Below are positions 8,662 through 17,439 of a DNA stretch of 64,000 bases, piece by piece (positions within the stretch are counted from its first letter, which is position 1; every line of letters begins with the position of its first letter). A program made the position numbers and the translations under genes. The stretch covers positions 1 through 64,000 of the forward strand of contig JALSRD010000002.1 in assembly GCA_026984935.1 (NCBI GenBank), written 5' to 3'. This stretch comes from Desulfobacterales bacterium. GTDB taxonomy: Bacteria > Desulfobacterota > Desulfobacteria > Desulfobacterales > JALSRD01. A model generated the notes under the pieces. The model made no database searches. It was not told where the DNA came from and saw only the letters and a list, made by a program, of their open reading frames with translations.

Positions 8662-9579
8662 ATGCACATGTCCGAGCCCGCCGCCCCTTCTGCCGCCTTC
8701 CGCTCCGGTTTCATCGCCATCGCCGGCGCACCCAACGTGGGCAAATCCACGCTGCTCAACCGCATCCTGGGCGAAAAACTTTCGATCACCTCCAAGAAGC
8801 CGCAAACCACGCGCCACCGCATCCTCGGCATCCTGCACCGGCCGGCGGCCCAGCTGGTTTTCGTGGATACGCCCGGTGTGCACACCGCCGCCGGCCTGCT
8901 CAACCGCCGCATCGTCGATGCGGCCATGGCGGCCCTGGGCGATGCGGATGTGCTGCTGGCCATGATCGATGCCGCCAATCCCGATCCGGACGCGGAAAGG
9001 ATCCTGCTGGCCGCACTGGCCCGAAGCGGCCGGCCGGTGGTGCTGGCTATCAATAAAATCGACCTGTTGGCCGATAAAACAGACCTGTTGACACTCATCG
9101 ACAGATGGTCCGGCCGCCGCCTGTTCGAAGCCCTGGTACCCATCAGCGCGCGGCGCGGCACGCAGGTGCCGCGGCTGATTGAGGTCATGGAAGGCCTGCT
9201 GCCCGCCGGCCCGCCGCTGTTTCCGGCCGACAGCCTGACCGACCGCTCGCAGCGCTTTCTGGTGGCGGAGATAATCCGCGAAAAGGTCTTTCGCCTGACC
9301 GGCGCCGAGATCCCATACGCCAGCGCCGTAACCATCGACAAATTTTCACGCCGTGCGCAACGGCCCATCCATATCTTCGCTTCCATCCACGTCGAACGGG
9401 CCTCCCAGAAGGGCATCGTCATCGGCAAAAAAGGGGCCAAGCTGCGCCAGATCGGCGAAGCCGCGCGCAGGGACATCGAACGCCTGCTGCAATCACGGGT
9501 CTTCCTGAAGCTGCACGTCAAAGTCCAGAAAAACTGGAGCCGGGACAGCCGTGCGCTGCAACGCCTGGGCTACGAATGA
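8662..9579 (+). CDS. era: GTPase Era
   Basis: A 305-residue Era, an essential GTPase that binds the 3' end of 16S rRNA during 30S maturation. It shows the P-loop GAPNVGKS (22-29), effector region KPQTTRHRI, G3 DTPGVH, G4 NKID, and a C-terminal KH domain with the GxxG-type loop GKKGAKLRQIG. The ATG at 8662 lies behind AGGGAAAA; M3 is an alternative start. It is sandwiched between engB and an ATP-grasp gene with which it overlaps by four bases, an unusual partner (Era is more often beside rnc or recO). Confidence 0.96.
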   Translation: MHMSEPAAPSAAFRSGFIAIAGAPNVGKSTLLNRILGEKLSITSKKPQTTRHRILGILHRPAAQLVFVDTPGVHTAAGLLNRRIVDAAMAALGDADVLLAMIDAANPDPDAERILLAALARSGRPVVLAINKIDLLADKTDLLTLIDRWSGRRLFEALVPISARRGTQVPRLIEVMEGLLPAGPPLFPADSLTDRSQRFLVAEIIREKVFRLTGAEIPYASAVTIDKFSRRAQRPIHIFASIHVERASQKGIVIGKKGAKLRQIGEAARRDIERLLQSRVFLKLHVKVQKNWSRDSRALQRLGYE

Positions 9580-10397
9580 TTCTCTCCTTTCACCCCTGCA
9601 TCGTGGCCGACGAAAACCGCATCTGCGCCGGCCGCAAACCGGACCACCAGGACCAGGCGGCCATGCGGCGCGCGGCGGCCGTAATCCTGCCCCAGGGATG
9701 CCCGCAGGATCTGTACCACATGGCGCGCGGCTGCTGCCGGCATGTATTTCCCAACTACGATGCGCGCTTTGCCTACCCGGGCAAAACCGGACAGGCGCGC
9801 CTGTTTGAGCGCTGCGGGGCACCATGTCCGCCGACCGCCGTGCTGACCGATGCGCGCGACCTGACCAGCGCCCGGCTGCCCTTCGATTTCCCCTATATGG
9901 TCAAACTCGACTGGGGCGGCGAGGGCCGCACCACCTTTCCCGTTTCGGGTCGCGCCGATCTTGACCGACGGCTTCTCGATGTTCTACAATCGGAGTGCGC
10001 CAAGGGGCGCGCTTTCGTGGTGCAGCGTTTCGTGCCCTGCGGCGGGCGCGTGCTGCGGGTGGCCGTTATCGGCGGACAGCGCTTTTCCTACTGGCGCACG
10101 CTGCCCGGAAACGGCGGCCAGCTGGTCGGTCTGCGCCAGGGTGCCGGGATCGACCGGCATGCGGATCCCCGGCTGCAGCGTGCGGCCGTGGATGCGGTGG
10201 ATGCGCTCTGCCGGTGCGCGGCCATCGACCTGGCCGGATTCGACCTGATTTTCGACGACCGGCACCACCCCCTTTTCCTGGAGATCAATTACTTTTTCGG
10301 CCGCTACGGACTGGGCGGATCGGCCGCCTTTTACCGCATCCTGAAGCGCGAAGTGCTCAACTGGCTGCGCAACCGCGGCATAGAGGTGCCAGAGTGA
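9576..10397 (+). CDS. ATP-grasp domain protein, RimK/glutathione-synthetase-like
   Basis: A 273-residue protein with an ATP-grasp fold. The lid segment YMVKLDWGGEGRTTFPV carries the ATP-binding lysine, VVQRFVPCGGRVLRVAVIGG resembles the glutathione-synthetase/RimK substrate-binding strand, and FDLIF plus LEINYFFG supplies the metal-ligating acidic and asparagine residues. Such enzymes ligate an amine or amino acid to a carboxylate; the substrate here is unknown. The N-terminal quarter is cysteine-rich (GCCRH, CGAPC). The ATG overlaps the era stop, and the stop overlaps the GTG of the next gene, so production is strictly coupled to the GTPases. Confidence 0.78.
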   Translation: MILSFHPCIVADENRICAGRKPDHQDQAAMRRAAAVILPQGCPQDLYHMARGCCRHVFPNYDARFAYPGKTGQARLFERCGAPCPPTAVLTDARDLTSARLPFDFPYMVKLDWGGEGRTTFPVSGRADLDRRLLDVLQSECAKGRAFVVQRFVPCGGRVLRVAVIGGQRFSYWRTLPGNGGQLVGLRQGAGIDRHADPRLQRAAVDAVDALCRCAAIDLAGFDLIFDDRHHPLFLEINYFFGRYGLGGSAAFYRILKREVLNWLRNRGIEVPE

Positions 10398-10696
10398 CCA
10401 TGGAACCCTACGCACTGGACCTGGATGAAGCGATGATCCGGCGGGAACGGCGCAAGGCACGCGCGCTGCGGGCCACCCAGTGGTGGAAGCGGCGCATCGC
10501 CAAGGGCGTCTGCGGCTACTGCGGCCGGCCCACGCCTCCGAAAGACCTGACCATGGACCACATCGTACCCATTGCGCGCGGCGGCCGCACCACCCGCGGC
10601 AATGTGGTGCCGGCCTGCAAGTCCTGCAACACGCGCAAAAAACAGCTGCTGCCCATGGAATGGGAAGCCTACCTCGAGGACCGTTTCGAAGGCTGA
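10394..10696 (+). CDS. Small HNH endonuclease-family protein
   Basis: About 100 residues with a complete zinc-binding HNH core: CGYCGRP, then DHIVPIARGG (the H of HNH and metal ligands), GNVVPACKSCNTRKK. The two CxxC pairs frame the beta-beta-alpha-metal motif. A basic N-terminal helix precedes it. Family members are nicking or homing-type nucleases, but stand-alone small HNH proteins of this kind mostly have no established target. The start is GTG at 10394 (overlapping the previous stop, behind AGAGGTG) or ATG at 10400. It ends the his-era operon; the nearby hallmarks of a phage or intron are absent. Confidence 0.8.
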   Translation: MTMEPYALDLDEAMIRRERRKARALRATQWWKRRIAKGVCGYCGRPTPPKDLTMDHIVPIARGGRTTRGNVVPACKSCNTRKKQLLPMEWEAYLEDRFEG

Positions 10697-10750
10697 CTTT
10701 CCCCCGGCGCGAAGGCGCAGTCGGAAGCGCCCGCGGCCGGGACTTTTTCC

Positions 10751-10850
10751 TTGACACCCGGAATAGGCAACCCTATTGTGATGCGCATTTCCAGGCAAAG
10801 ACCCGGCCGGGCGACGCCTTGGCAACACGCCGTGCGCAGCCTGCTACAAT
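10751..10850 (+). promoter_or_regulatory. Tandem candidate promoters of the purine-transport operon
   Basis: A consensus TTGACA (10751-10756) with TATTGT 17 bases downstream (10774-10779) forms one promoter. A second start signal is the extended -10 TGCTACAAT (10842-10850), close to the gene at 10894. No riboswitch-like structure was recognised in the 197-base spacer. Confidence 0.5.
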
Positions 10851-10893
10851 CCCGGAAACATGCAACACCTCCAAAAAAGAAAGGAATCGCGCC

Positions 10894-11994
10894 ATGAACC
10901 GTCGAACTTTACTGGCCATCACCGCCATCCTTTCGATTCTGCTGGCTTTCCCCCCGGCCGGACGCGCCCAGGCGAAGAGAATCAAAGTCGCCTTTGCACT
11001 CCTGTGGACCATCGACGACCAGGGCTGGACCACAGCGGCCTACAACGGCATTGAATACCTGAAAAAACAGCTCGGCGACCAGATAACCGTCAGTTACACC
11101 GAAAAAGTCCGCGCCGCCGATGCCGAACGGGTGATCCGGGGATACGCACGCAAGGGCTACGACATCATCTTCGGCACGACCTTCGAACACATGGATCCCA
11201 TGCTGATGGTGGCGCGCGATTTTCCCAAAACGGTCTTCGAACACTGTTCAGGATACAAGACCGCGCCCAACATGGGCAACTACTTTGCCCGCATGTACCA
11301 GGGCGAATTTCTCTCGGGTTATCTGGCCGGCCTGATGGGGTTCAAGAACGTCGGTACCGTGGCGACCAACCCCATCCCCGAACCGATCCGCGGCATCAAT
11401 GCCTTTACCATCGGCCTGCTGAAAGGGCTCAGAGAATCCGGCCGCTCCTATGATGCCGGACACGTGAACACCGTGGTCTGGCTCAAAGCCTGGCGCGACC
11501 CCATCAACGAAACCACGCTGGCGGAAACCCTGATCAGCCGCAAACACGATCTGATCCGCCAGATGGCCGATACGCCCGACAGCAGCCTGGCAGCCTGCGC
11601 CAAGGGCGTACCGGCCATCGGCTACGGGGCGGATGCCGCCAAATACGGTGCCAAGTGCGTGCTGGTCTCGCCCGTCTGGAACTGGGGGCCGTATTTCGTT
11701 AAAGTCGTGCGCCAGGTTCAGCAGCACACCTGGAAACCCGAGGCCTACTGGGGCGGATTCGATCACCATGACATCCTGCTGACGGCTTTCAACCCCTCCG
11801 TACCGCCGGCGGTGCGCCAGAAAGTCCTGGCACAAAAGGCGCTGCTGGAAAAGGGCATCGACACGATCTTTGCCGGACCGTTGTACGATCAGCATGGCAA
11901 ACTCAGAGTTCCGGCCGGCAGCAAGGCCAGTGACAAGGAGTTGCTGACCATGCGTTGGCTGGTCAAAGGCGTGCGCGGCAGCATCCCGGACTAG
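10894..11994 (+). CDS. BMP-family ABC transporter substrate-binding protein (copy 1)
   Basis: A 366-residue periplasmic binding protein of the BMP/PnrA family, whose studied members bind purine nucleosides. A signal peptide is clear: an RR-containing N-terminus, a hydrophobic core to about residue 20 and an AQA cleavage site near 27. There is no lipobox cysteine. The mature part begins IKVAFALLWTIDDQGW and holds the family motifs GTTFEHMDP, FEHCSGYKTAPNMGNYFARMYQ and ALWNWGPYF-like VSPVWNWGPYF. The ATG is preceded by AAAGGAA. It opens the operon of two transporter sets; its paralogue starts at 16313. Purine specificity is inferred from the family and the neighbouring phosphoribosyltransferases. 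Confidence 0.9.
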   Translation: MNRRTLLAITAILSILLAFPPAGRAQAKRIKVAFALLWTIDDQGWTTAAYNGIEYLKKQLGDQITVSYTEKVRAADAERVIRGYARKGYDIIFGTTFEHMDPMLMVARDFPKTVFEHCSGYKTAPNMGNYFARMYQGEFLSGYLAGLMGFKNVGTVATNPIPEPIRGINAFTIGLLKGLRESGRSYDAGHVNTVVWLKAWRDPINETTLAETLISRKHDLIRQMADTPDSSLAACAKGVPAIGYGADAAKYGAKCVLVSPVWNWGPYFVKVVRQVQQHTWKPEAYWGGFDHHDILLTAFNPSVPPAVRQKVLAQKALLEKGIDTIFAGPLYDQHGKLRVPAGSKASDKELLTMRWLVKGVRGSIPD

Positions 11995-12018
11995 CCGGAT
12001 TTCAAGGATTTGGACAAC

Positions 12019-12675
12019 ATGGCCGATACGCTGGGATCACTGGAATCGGGAAAGAAATATACACTGCGGGTTCCCGGCCTGGCGTATACCCTCGAGCTGC
12101 CCTGGGTTACCCTGGCGGTAAACGGCCGCCGACTGGACATCGTTTCCCTGAATCTGGTGGGCCAGATCCGTTTCAACCATGACCTGGGACGGCTGCTGGC
12201 GCAACGCATCCGCACCGAAATTCCCGACCTTGCGGGCATCGTTCTGCTGACCGTGGTGGAAAAGGCCCTGCAGCTGACCCAGGCGGCAGCCCACGATCTC
12301 GGCGTGGATACAGTGGCCGTGGCCTACAACCGGATCAAGCCGCACATGGAGCCGGACCGCCGGCCGGTGATCCAGGCCGGTACGGACTCCGTCACCAGCG
12401 GGGGAAAATTTCTGGCCTTCTATGAACGCGACCTCAACCTGCTGGCCCACGCCCGCAGGGGAATCATCATCATTGACGATGTGGTCAGCACCGGCGGCAC
12501 CATTTACGGTCTGGCCACACTGATTGAGGAGGCGGCCCGCTGGCGGAAAATGCCCCGCATACCGCAGATTCTGGGCGTATTCTGCGTCGCCCGTGAAGGC
12601 CGTGAACACCCCCTGCTGCCGGTTCCTCTGTACAGTCTGACACAATTGCCGGCACCCCAGCCGCGCGACACCTGA
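12019..12675 (+). CDS. Adenine-phosphoribosyltransferase-like protein
   Basis: A 218-residue type I phosphoribosyltransferase. The PRPP-binding signature IIIIDDVVSTGGT is intact and is followed by a helix, as in Apt. Apt-type enzymes convert a purine base and PRPP to the nucleotide in the cytosol, trapping imported base. The N-terminal domain (first 70 residues) is longer than in E. coli Apt, and the substrate is therefore not certain. The ATG at 12019 lies ten bases after AAGGA; an upstream in-frame TTG at 12010 is less likely. It lies between the copy-1 binding protein and the copy-1 ATPase, so a link to uptake is probable. Confidence 0.8.
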   Translation: MADTLGSLESGKKYTLRVPGLAYTLELPWVTLAVNGRRLDIVSLNLVGQIRFNHDLGRLLAQRIRTEIPDLAGIVLLTVVEKALQLTQAAAHDLGVDTVAVAYNRIKPHMEPDRRPVIQAGTDSVTSGGKFLAFYERDLNLLAHARRGIIIIDDVVSTGGTIYGLATLIEEAARWRKMPRIPQILGVFCVAREGREHPLLPVPLYSLTQLPAPQPRDT

Positions 12676-12690
12676 CCGGACACGGGTCCC

Positions 12691-14247
12691 ATGAGCCTGC
12701 CATCTTCCGCGCCTGCCGCACCCATCCTGGAGCTTGACGGCATCAGCAAACGTTTCGGACCCGTCGTGGCCAACCGCCGCATCCAGCTTAAGGTATATCC
12801 CGGAGAAATACACGCCGTTTTAGGGGAAAACGGCGCCGGCAAAAGCACCCTGATGTCCATTCTGGCCGGCCGCTACCGTCCCGATACCGGCCGCATTCTC
12901 CTGGACGGACAGCCGGTTTCCTTCGCTTCCCCCGCCCAGGCACTGGCCAGGGGCATCGGCATGGTCTACCAGCGTTTCATGCTGGTGGACGCCTTGAGCG
13001 TCGTTGAAAACCTCCTTTTGGGGCATGCACGGGGCCGCTTTCGGTTGGATATCGACGCCGCCTGCCGCAAAATCGCATCCTTCTCCCAAGCTTACGGGCT
13101 GGCGGTCGACCCCCGCAAGACCGTTCGCCAGCTCTCCATGGGGGAACGGCAGCGCGTGGAGATCCTGAAACTGCTCTTGCGACAGGCGCGCATCCTGATA
13201 TTCGACGAACCGACGGCCGTTCTGGCACCGCCGGAAGTCGAGTCCTTCTTCCGCGTCCTGCGTCGGCTTTCACGCAAAGGCCACACCATTTTGTTTATCA
13301 CCCACAAACTGGAAGAGGTGCTGCAGATGGCCCAGCGCATTTCCATCATGCGCCAGGGTGCGCTGGTGGCCACGCTGACACCACGGCAGGTCAGCTCGCG
13401 GCGTGAGCTGGCGCGCCTGATGGTGGGACGCGAAATCGTGCTGAATGTGCACAAGCAACCCTCAAATGCCGGAGAAGTCATTCTGGCCGCCGAAGGACTT
13501 CGCGCCAGGGACGACACCGGACAGGTGCTTTTTGAAGACATCCGGCTGCACCTGAAAAAGGGCGAAATCCTGGCCTTAACCGGTGTGGCCGGAAACGGGC
13601 AGTCCCCTCTGGCCGCCGCCCTGGCCGGCATGCCGCCCGCTTTCGAGGGCCGTATCACGTATCGCGGCAGGCCGTTTGAAAATTCCCGCTGGCAGCGCCG
13701 ACCCAAACCGAACATGGTTTACATTCCGGAGGACCGCCATACCACCGCCAGCGTCGGGCCGCTCAGCCTGACGGACAACTTCCTGCTCACGCGCCTGAAA
13801 AACTTTCGCCGCCAAGCGCACCTGGCACGCGGCCGCGCACGGCTGGCCACGGGCGACATCCTGACGCGCTACGGCATCAACGCGCCGGCCGGTCCACAGA
13901 GTCTGGCGCGGCAGCTCTCGGGCGGCAACCTGCAGAAGTTTATCCTGGCACGCGAACTGGACCGCCGGCCGGACGTCATCATTGCCGAGTCCCCCACCAG
14001 CGGCCTGGACGTCCGCGCCACCGAGGAAATCTGGCGTCTCCTGCTGCAGCAACGGGAGCAGGCCGGCGTGCTGCTGGTTTCCGGAGACTTGCGGGAAGTG
14101 CTCGCACTGGCCGACCGCGTGGCCGTCATGTTTCGCGGCCGGATTCTGGCAACCCTCTCCACGGCCCGGGCAGAACAGGTCGCGCGCATCGGCCTGCTGA
14201 TGGCCGGCGTCCCGGAAAAAGCCAACCGTCATGCGATTGAAGCTTGA
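12691..14247 (+). CDS. BMP-type nucleoside ABC transporter, double ATPase (copy 1)
   Basis: A 518-residue protein with two ATPase domains, as in the NupO/YufO family. Domain 1 has Walker A GENGAGKST, signature LSMGE and Walker B ILIFDEP. Its Q-loop is followed by RFMLVD where the paralogue at 19930 has HFKLVD. Domain 2 has the degenerate P-loop GVAGNGQ, signature LSGGN and AESPTSGLD, and lacks a canonical H-loop (VSGDL), which is usual for this family. It would power uptake through the two permeases encoded directly downstream. The 3' end overlaps the next gene by 17 bases. Confidence 0.92.
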   Translation: MSLPSSAPAAPILELDGISKRFGPVVANRRIQLKVYPGEIHAVLGENGAGKSTLMSILAGRYRPDTGRILLDGQPVSFASPAQALARGIGMVYQRFMLVDALSVVENLLLGHARGRFRLDIDAACRKIASFSQAYGLAVDPRKTVRQLSMGERQRVEILKLLLRQARILIFDEPTAVLAPPEVESFFRVLRRLSRKGHTILFITHKLEEVLQMAQRISIMRQGALVATLTPRQVSSRRELARLMVGREIVLNVHKQPSNAGEVILAAEGLRARDDTGQVLFEDIRLHLKKGEILALTGVAGNGQSPLAAALAGMPPAFEGRITYRGRPFENSRWQRRPKPNMVYIPEDRHTTASVGPLSLTDNFLLTRLKNFRRQAHLARGRARLATGDILTRYGINAPAGPQSLARQLSGGNLQKFILARELDRRPDVIIAESPTSGLDVRATEEIWRLLLQQREQAGVLLVSGDLREVLALADRVAVMFRGRILATLSTARAEQVARIGLLMAGVPEKANRHAIEA

Positions 14248-15304
14248 AAAAAAAGCGCATTCAGGCCTGCGCATCGTTCCGCTGACACTGATGATCGCGG
14301 CACCCGTGCTGCTTGCCGGCGCCGTGCTCTTCGAGGCCGTGGGCGCCGACCCGCTGGCGGCCTATGCGGTCATGCTGCAGGGGGCTTTGGGCAACTGGTT
14401 CAACTGCTCCGAAGTGCTGGTCAAGGCCATTCCCCTGATGCTGACCGGGCTCGCAGTGGCTGTGGCCGCACGCATGCAGCTGTGGAACATCGGCTGTGAA
14501 GGCCAGCTGGTTTGCGGCGGCATATTTGCCGCCGGCTTCGCGCTGTACGCCGCCGATGCGCTGCCTGCACCGGCCGTCATCCCGATTCTGATACTGGCCG
14601 GCTTTGCCGGCGGCGCCCTCTGGGCGCTGATTCCGGCCCTGTTGAAAGCGCGCTGGAACGTCAATGAGATCATCTCCACTCTGATGTTCAACTACGTGGC
14701 CGTCATCCTCATGCAGCACCTCTACTTCGGGCCCTGGCGGGACCCCATGGGACGCGGCTTTCCGGGAACCGCCATGTTCGTCCGCTCTGCCTGGCTGCCC
14801 CGGTTTTTTCATACGCGCATCCACCTGGGACTTTTCATCGCGCTGGGAGCGGCCCTGCTGCTCTACTACAGCCTGGGGCACACCACCTGGGGCTATCGCG
14901 TTACGGTCATCGGGTTGAGCCCGCAGGCGGCGCGCTACGCGAACTTCGATGCCGGCCGTCAGCAGATCGCCGTTTTGCTGATCAGCGGCGGCCTGGCCGG
15001 CCTGGCGGGCATGGGTGAGGTCTGCGGTATCCACCTACGGCTGCAGCAGGGCCTGGCGGTGGGTTACGGTTACGACGGCATTATCGTGGCTTTCCTGGCA
15101 TATCTGAACCCGTTGGCCGTTCCGTTGGTTGCCCTTTTGCTGGCCGGGCTGATCGTGGGCGGAGAGCAGCTGCAGGCCGTCGCCCACCTGCCGGCCTCCA
15201 TCAGCATGGTGCTGGAAGGATGTCTGCTGCTGGCCATCCTGGCCGCAACGGTTTTCTCCACGCACCGGTTGCGGATCGTGCGTGACGACGAGGAAGGCCC
15301 ATAA
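14231..15304 (+). CDS. BMP-type nucleoside ABC transporter permease A (copy 1)
   Basis: A 357-residue polytopic permease of the BPD_transp_2 (LivHM-like) family with about eight to ten membrane segments. Diagnostic stretches are LWNIGCEGQL and NEIISTLMFNYVAV, shared with NupP/YufP. It pairs with the permease that begins at the very next base after its stop. The start lies inside the end of the ATPase gene, implying translational coupling. An N-terminal basic segment (RLKLEKKAH) precedes the first membrane helix. Confidence 0.92.
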   Translation: MRLKLEKKAHSGLRIVPLTLMIAAPVLLAGAVLFEAVGADPLAAYAVMLQGALGNWFNCSEVLVKAIPLMLTGLAVAVAARMQLWNIGCEGQLVCGGIFAAGFALYAADALPAPAVIPILILAGFAGGALWALIPALLKARWNVNEIISTLMFNYVAVILMQHLYFGPWRDPMGRGFPGTAMFVRSAWLPRFFHTRIHLGLFIALGAALLLYYSLGHTTWGYRVTVIGLSPQAARYANFDAGRQQIAVLLISGGLAGLAGMGEVCGIHLRLQQGLAVGYGYDGIIVAFLAYLNPLAVPLVALLLAGLIVGGEQLQAVAHLPASISMVLEGCLLLAILAATVFSTHRLRIVRDDEEGP

Positions 15305-16228
15305 ATGGACGATCTTATCTTTATCGTCGCCATTACCCTGAAATCCAGTCCGGCGGTGCTTTTGGCCAGCTTGGGCGAACTCATCAGTGAGCGCGGCGGC
15401 ATCCTCAATCTCGGGGTCGAAGGCATGATGCTGGTCGGTGCCCTGGCGGGATTCGTAACCGCCAGGCAAAGCGCATCCCTTGCGCTGGGCTTGTGCGGCG
15501 CCATGGCCGCCGCGGGCCTGCTGGCGCTGCTGCATGCCTTTTTGTGCGTTCATCTGCGCGCCGACCAGGTCATCAGCGGCCTGGCGGTCACCATCCTGGG
15601 CACGGGGCTTTCCAGTTTCCTGGGGCGACCCTTCATCGGGCAGACCGGTTTGCATTTCAGCTCTATCGGCGGAACCTGGATAGATGGGCTGCCGCTGATC
15701 GGACCGCTGCTGGCCCAACAGAATCTATTTGGGTTGCTCTGCCTGGCGGCGGTACCCGCGCTGATGTACCTGTTGGGCCGCACCTGGCTCGGCCTTTACA
15801 TCCGTGCGGCCGGACAGGATCCGGCCGCTGCGGATGCCGCCGGTGTGCCGGTGGCGGCCATTCGATACGGCTGCACGCTTTTCGGGGGATGCATGGCGGG
15901 CCTGGCCGGCGCCTATCTGTCGCTGGCGTACACGCCGGGCTGGAAAGAGGGCATGACCGGCGGTCAGGGCTGGATCGCCATCGCCATGGTGATTTTCGCC
16001 ACCTGGCACCCACTGCGCGCATTGCTGGGAGCCTTGCTGTTCGGACTCCTGAACGCCCTGCAGTTCTACTTTCAGGCCACCGGTATCGAACTCATTCCGG
16101 CGTACATCCTGCACATGCTGCCCTATCTGCTGACCGTCGGCGTCCTGGTGCTGGTGACCGTACTGGAAAAACCGGTGCTGGGCAGCGTGCCGGGGGCCCT
16201 GGGCAAGCCTTTTTCACGGGAGGAATGA
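15305..16228 (+). CDS. BMP-type nucleoside ABC transporter permease B (copy 1)
   Basis: A 307-residue BPD_transp_2 permease of the NupQ/YufQ type. It carries the conserved LGELISERGGILNLGVEGMML near the N-terminus and an ADQVISGLAVTILG loop, with [18 protein letters not shown] and GRGWIAIA-like GGQGWIAIAMVIF further on. It forms the heterodimeric channel with permease A. There is no spacer after the preceding stop. The third component, the binding protein of this set, opens the operon at 10894. Confidence 0.92.
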   Translation: MDDLIFIVAITLKSSPAVLLASLGELISERGGILNLGVEGMMLVGALAGFVTARQSASLALGLCGAMAAAGLLALLHAFLCVHLRADQVISGLAVTILGTGLSSFLGRPFIGQTGLHFSSIGGTWIDGLPLIGPLLAQQNLFGLLCLAAVPALMYLLGRTWLGLYIRAAGQDPAAADAAGVPVAAIRYGCTLFGGCMAGLAGAYLSLAYTPGWKEGMTGGQGWIAIAMVIFATWHPLRALLGALLFGLLNALQFYFQATGIELIPAYILHMLPYLLTVGVLVLVTVLEKPVLGSVPGALGKPFSREE

Positions 16229-16312
16229 ATTCCGCCGGCGCCCTTTGTGCTTGCCAACCGTGTTCAAATGGGATATGTAGCATACATTTACAAATAAAAT
16301 CAGGAGGATAAA

Positions 16313-17374
16313 ATGAAAAAACTCGCGGTGTGTCTCGTGTCGCTGATGATCTTGAGCGCCGGCCTGGCCATGGCCGCCTCGCAGGATTTCCAGGTCGGCT
16401 TCGTGTATGTATCGCCCGTGGGCAACGCCGGCTGGTCCTGGGCCCACGACCAGGGCCGCCTGGCCGTCGCCAAAATGCCCGGCGTCAAGACCGCCTACGT
16501 GGAAGCCGTCGCCGAAGGCCAGGATGCCGAACGCGTGATTCTGAACATGGCCCGCAAGGGCTACAACCTGATTTTCACAACCAGCTACGGCTACATGGAT
16601 CCTACGCTGAAGGTCGCCCGCAAATTCCCCCACACGGTCTTCATGCACTGCTCAGGGTTTAAAACCGCTAAAAACATGGGCAACTATTTCGGCCGCATGT
16701 ACCAGGCCCGCTATCTCACCGGCATGGTGGCCGGCGCCATGACCAAAAGCAGGATCATCGGCTATGTGGCCGCCTTTCCCATTCCCGAGGTGATCCGGGG
16801 CATCAATGCCTTTACCCTGGGGGTACAGCGCATGAACCCCGCCGCCCAGGTGCGCGTGGTGTGGACCAAGACGTGGTACGACCCGGCCACCGAAAAAGAA
16901 GCCGCCAAGAGCCTGCTGGACGTGGGCGCCGATGTGCTGACCCAGCACCAGGACTCCCCGGCCGTACAGGAAGCCGCCCAGGAAAAGGGCGTTTATTCCA
17001 TCGGCTACAACTCGGACATGTCCAAATTCGCGCCCCAGGCCCACCTGGTGGCGGCCGTGTGGCACTGGGGGCCGTTTTACCGGGAAATGGTCACCCAGGT
17101 ACGCCGGGGAACCTGGAAGCCCAAAGCCTACTGGTACGGTCTGAAAAAGGGCATCGTGGACATCTCCCCCATGGCCAAAACGGTGCCGGCGGCCGTGCAG
17201 CAGAAGGTCATGGCCGTCCGGCAGGCCATTTCCGACGGCAAACTGAAAATCTTCGCCGGTCCTCTGTCGGATCAGGCCGGCAAAGTGCGGCTGACCGCCG
17301 GACAGGCACTCACGGACAAACAGCTGCTGGGCATGACCTGGTTCGTCAAAGGCGTGGTCGGTTCGACGCAGTAG
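16313..17374 (+). CDS. BMP-family ABC transporter substrate-binding protein (copy 2)
   Basis: A 353-residue BMP/PnrA-family periplasmic binding protein, paralogous to the one at 10894. The signal peptide ends at an AMA site near residue 21. The mature protein begins with FQVGFVYVSPVGNAGW, and continues with TTSYGYMDP, FMHCSGFKTAKNMGNYFGRMYQ and AAVWHWGPFY. The differing first motif (VSPVGNAGW here, LLWTIDDQGW in copy 1) lies in the ligand cleft region and suggests a different purine. A near-perfect AGGAGGATAAA site precedes the ATG. The 84-base spacer before it is AT-rich, with a possible weak internal promoter (TTGCCA at 16251). Confidence 0.92.
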   Translation: MKKLAVCLVSLMILSAGLAMAASQDFQVGFVYVSPVGNAGWSWAHDQGRLAVAKMPGVKTAYVEAVAEGQDAERVILNMARKGYNLIFTTSYGYMDPTLKVARKFPHTVFMHCSGFKTAKNMGNYFGRMYQARYLTGMVAGAMTKSRIIGYVAAFPIPEVIRGINAFTLGVQRMNPAAQVRVVWTKTWYDPATEKEAAKSLLDVGADVLTQHQDSPAVQEAAQEKGVYSIGYNSDMSKFAPQAHLVAAVWHWGPFYREMVTQVRRGTWKPKAYWYGLKKGIVDISPMAKTVPAAVQQKVMAVRQAISDGKLKIFAGPLSDQAGKVRLTAGQALTDKQLLGMTWFVKGVVGSTQ

Positions 17375-17439
17375 GTCTGTTTTGAAACATCTGAACGTGC
17401 CGCACCCTCCTTGCACTTCATTGACAGCCGGCGGCTTTC

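Noticed and set aside
10697-10893. Purine riboswitch before the BMP operon
   Set aside because: No aptamer-like conserved core or terminator pair was recognised; only promoter elements were found.
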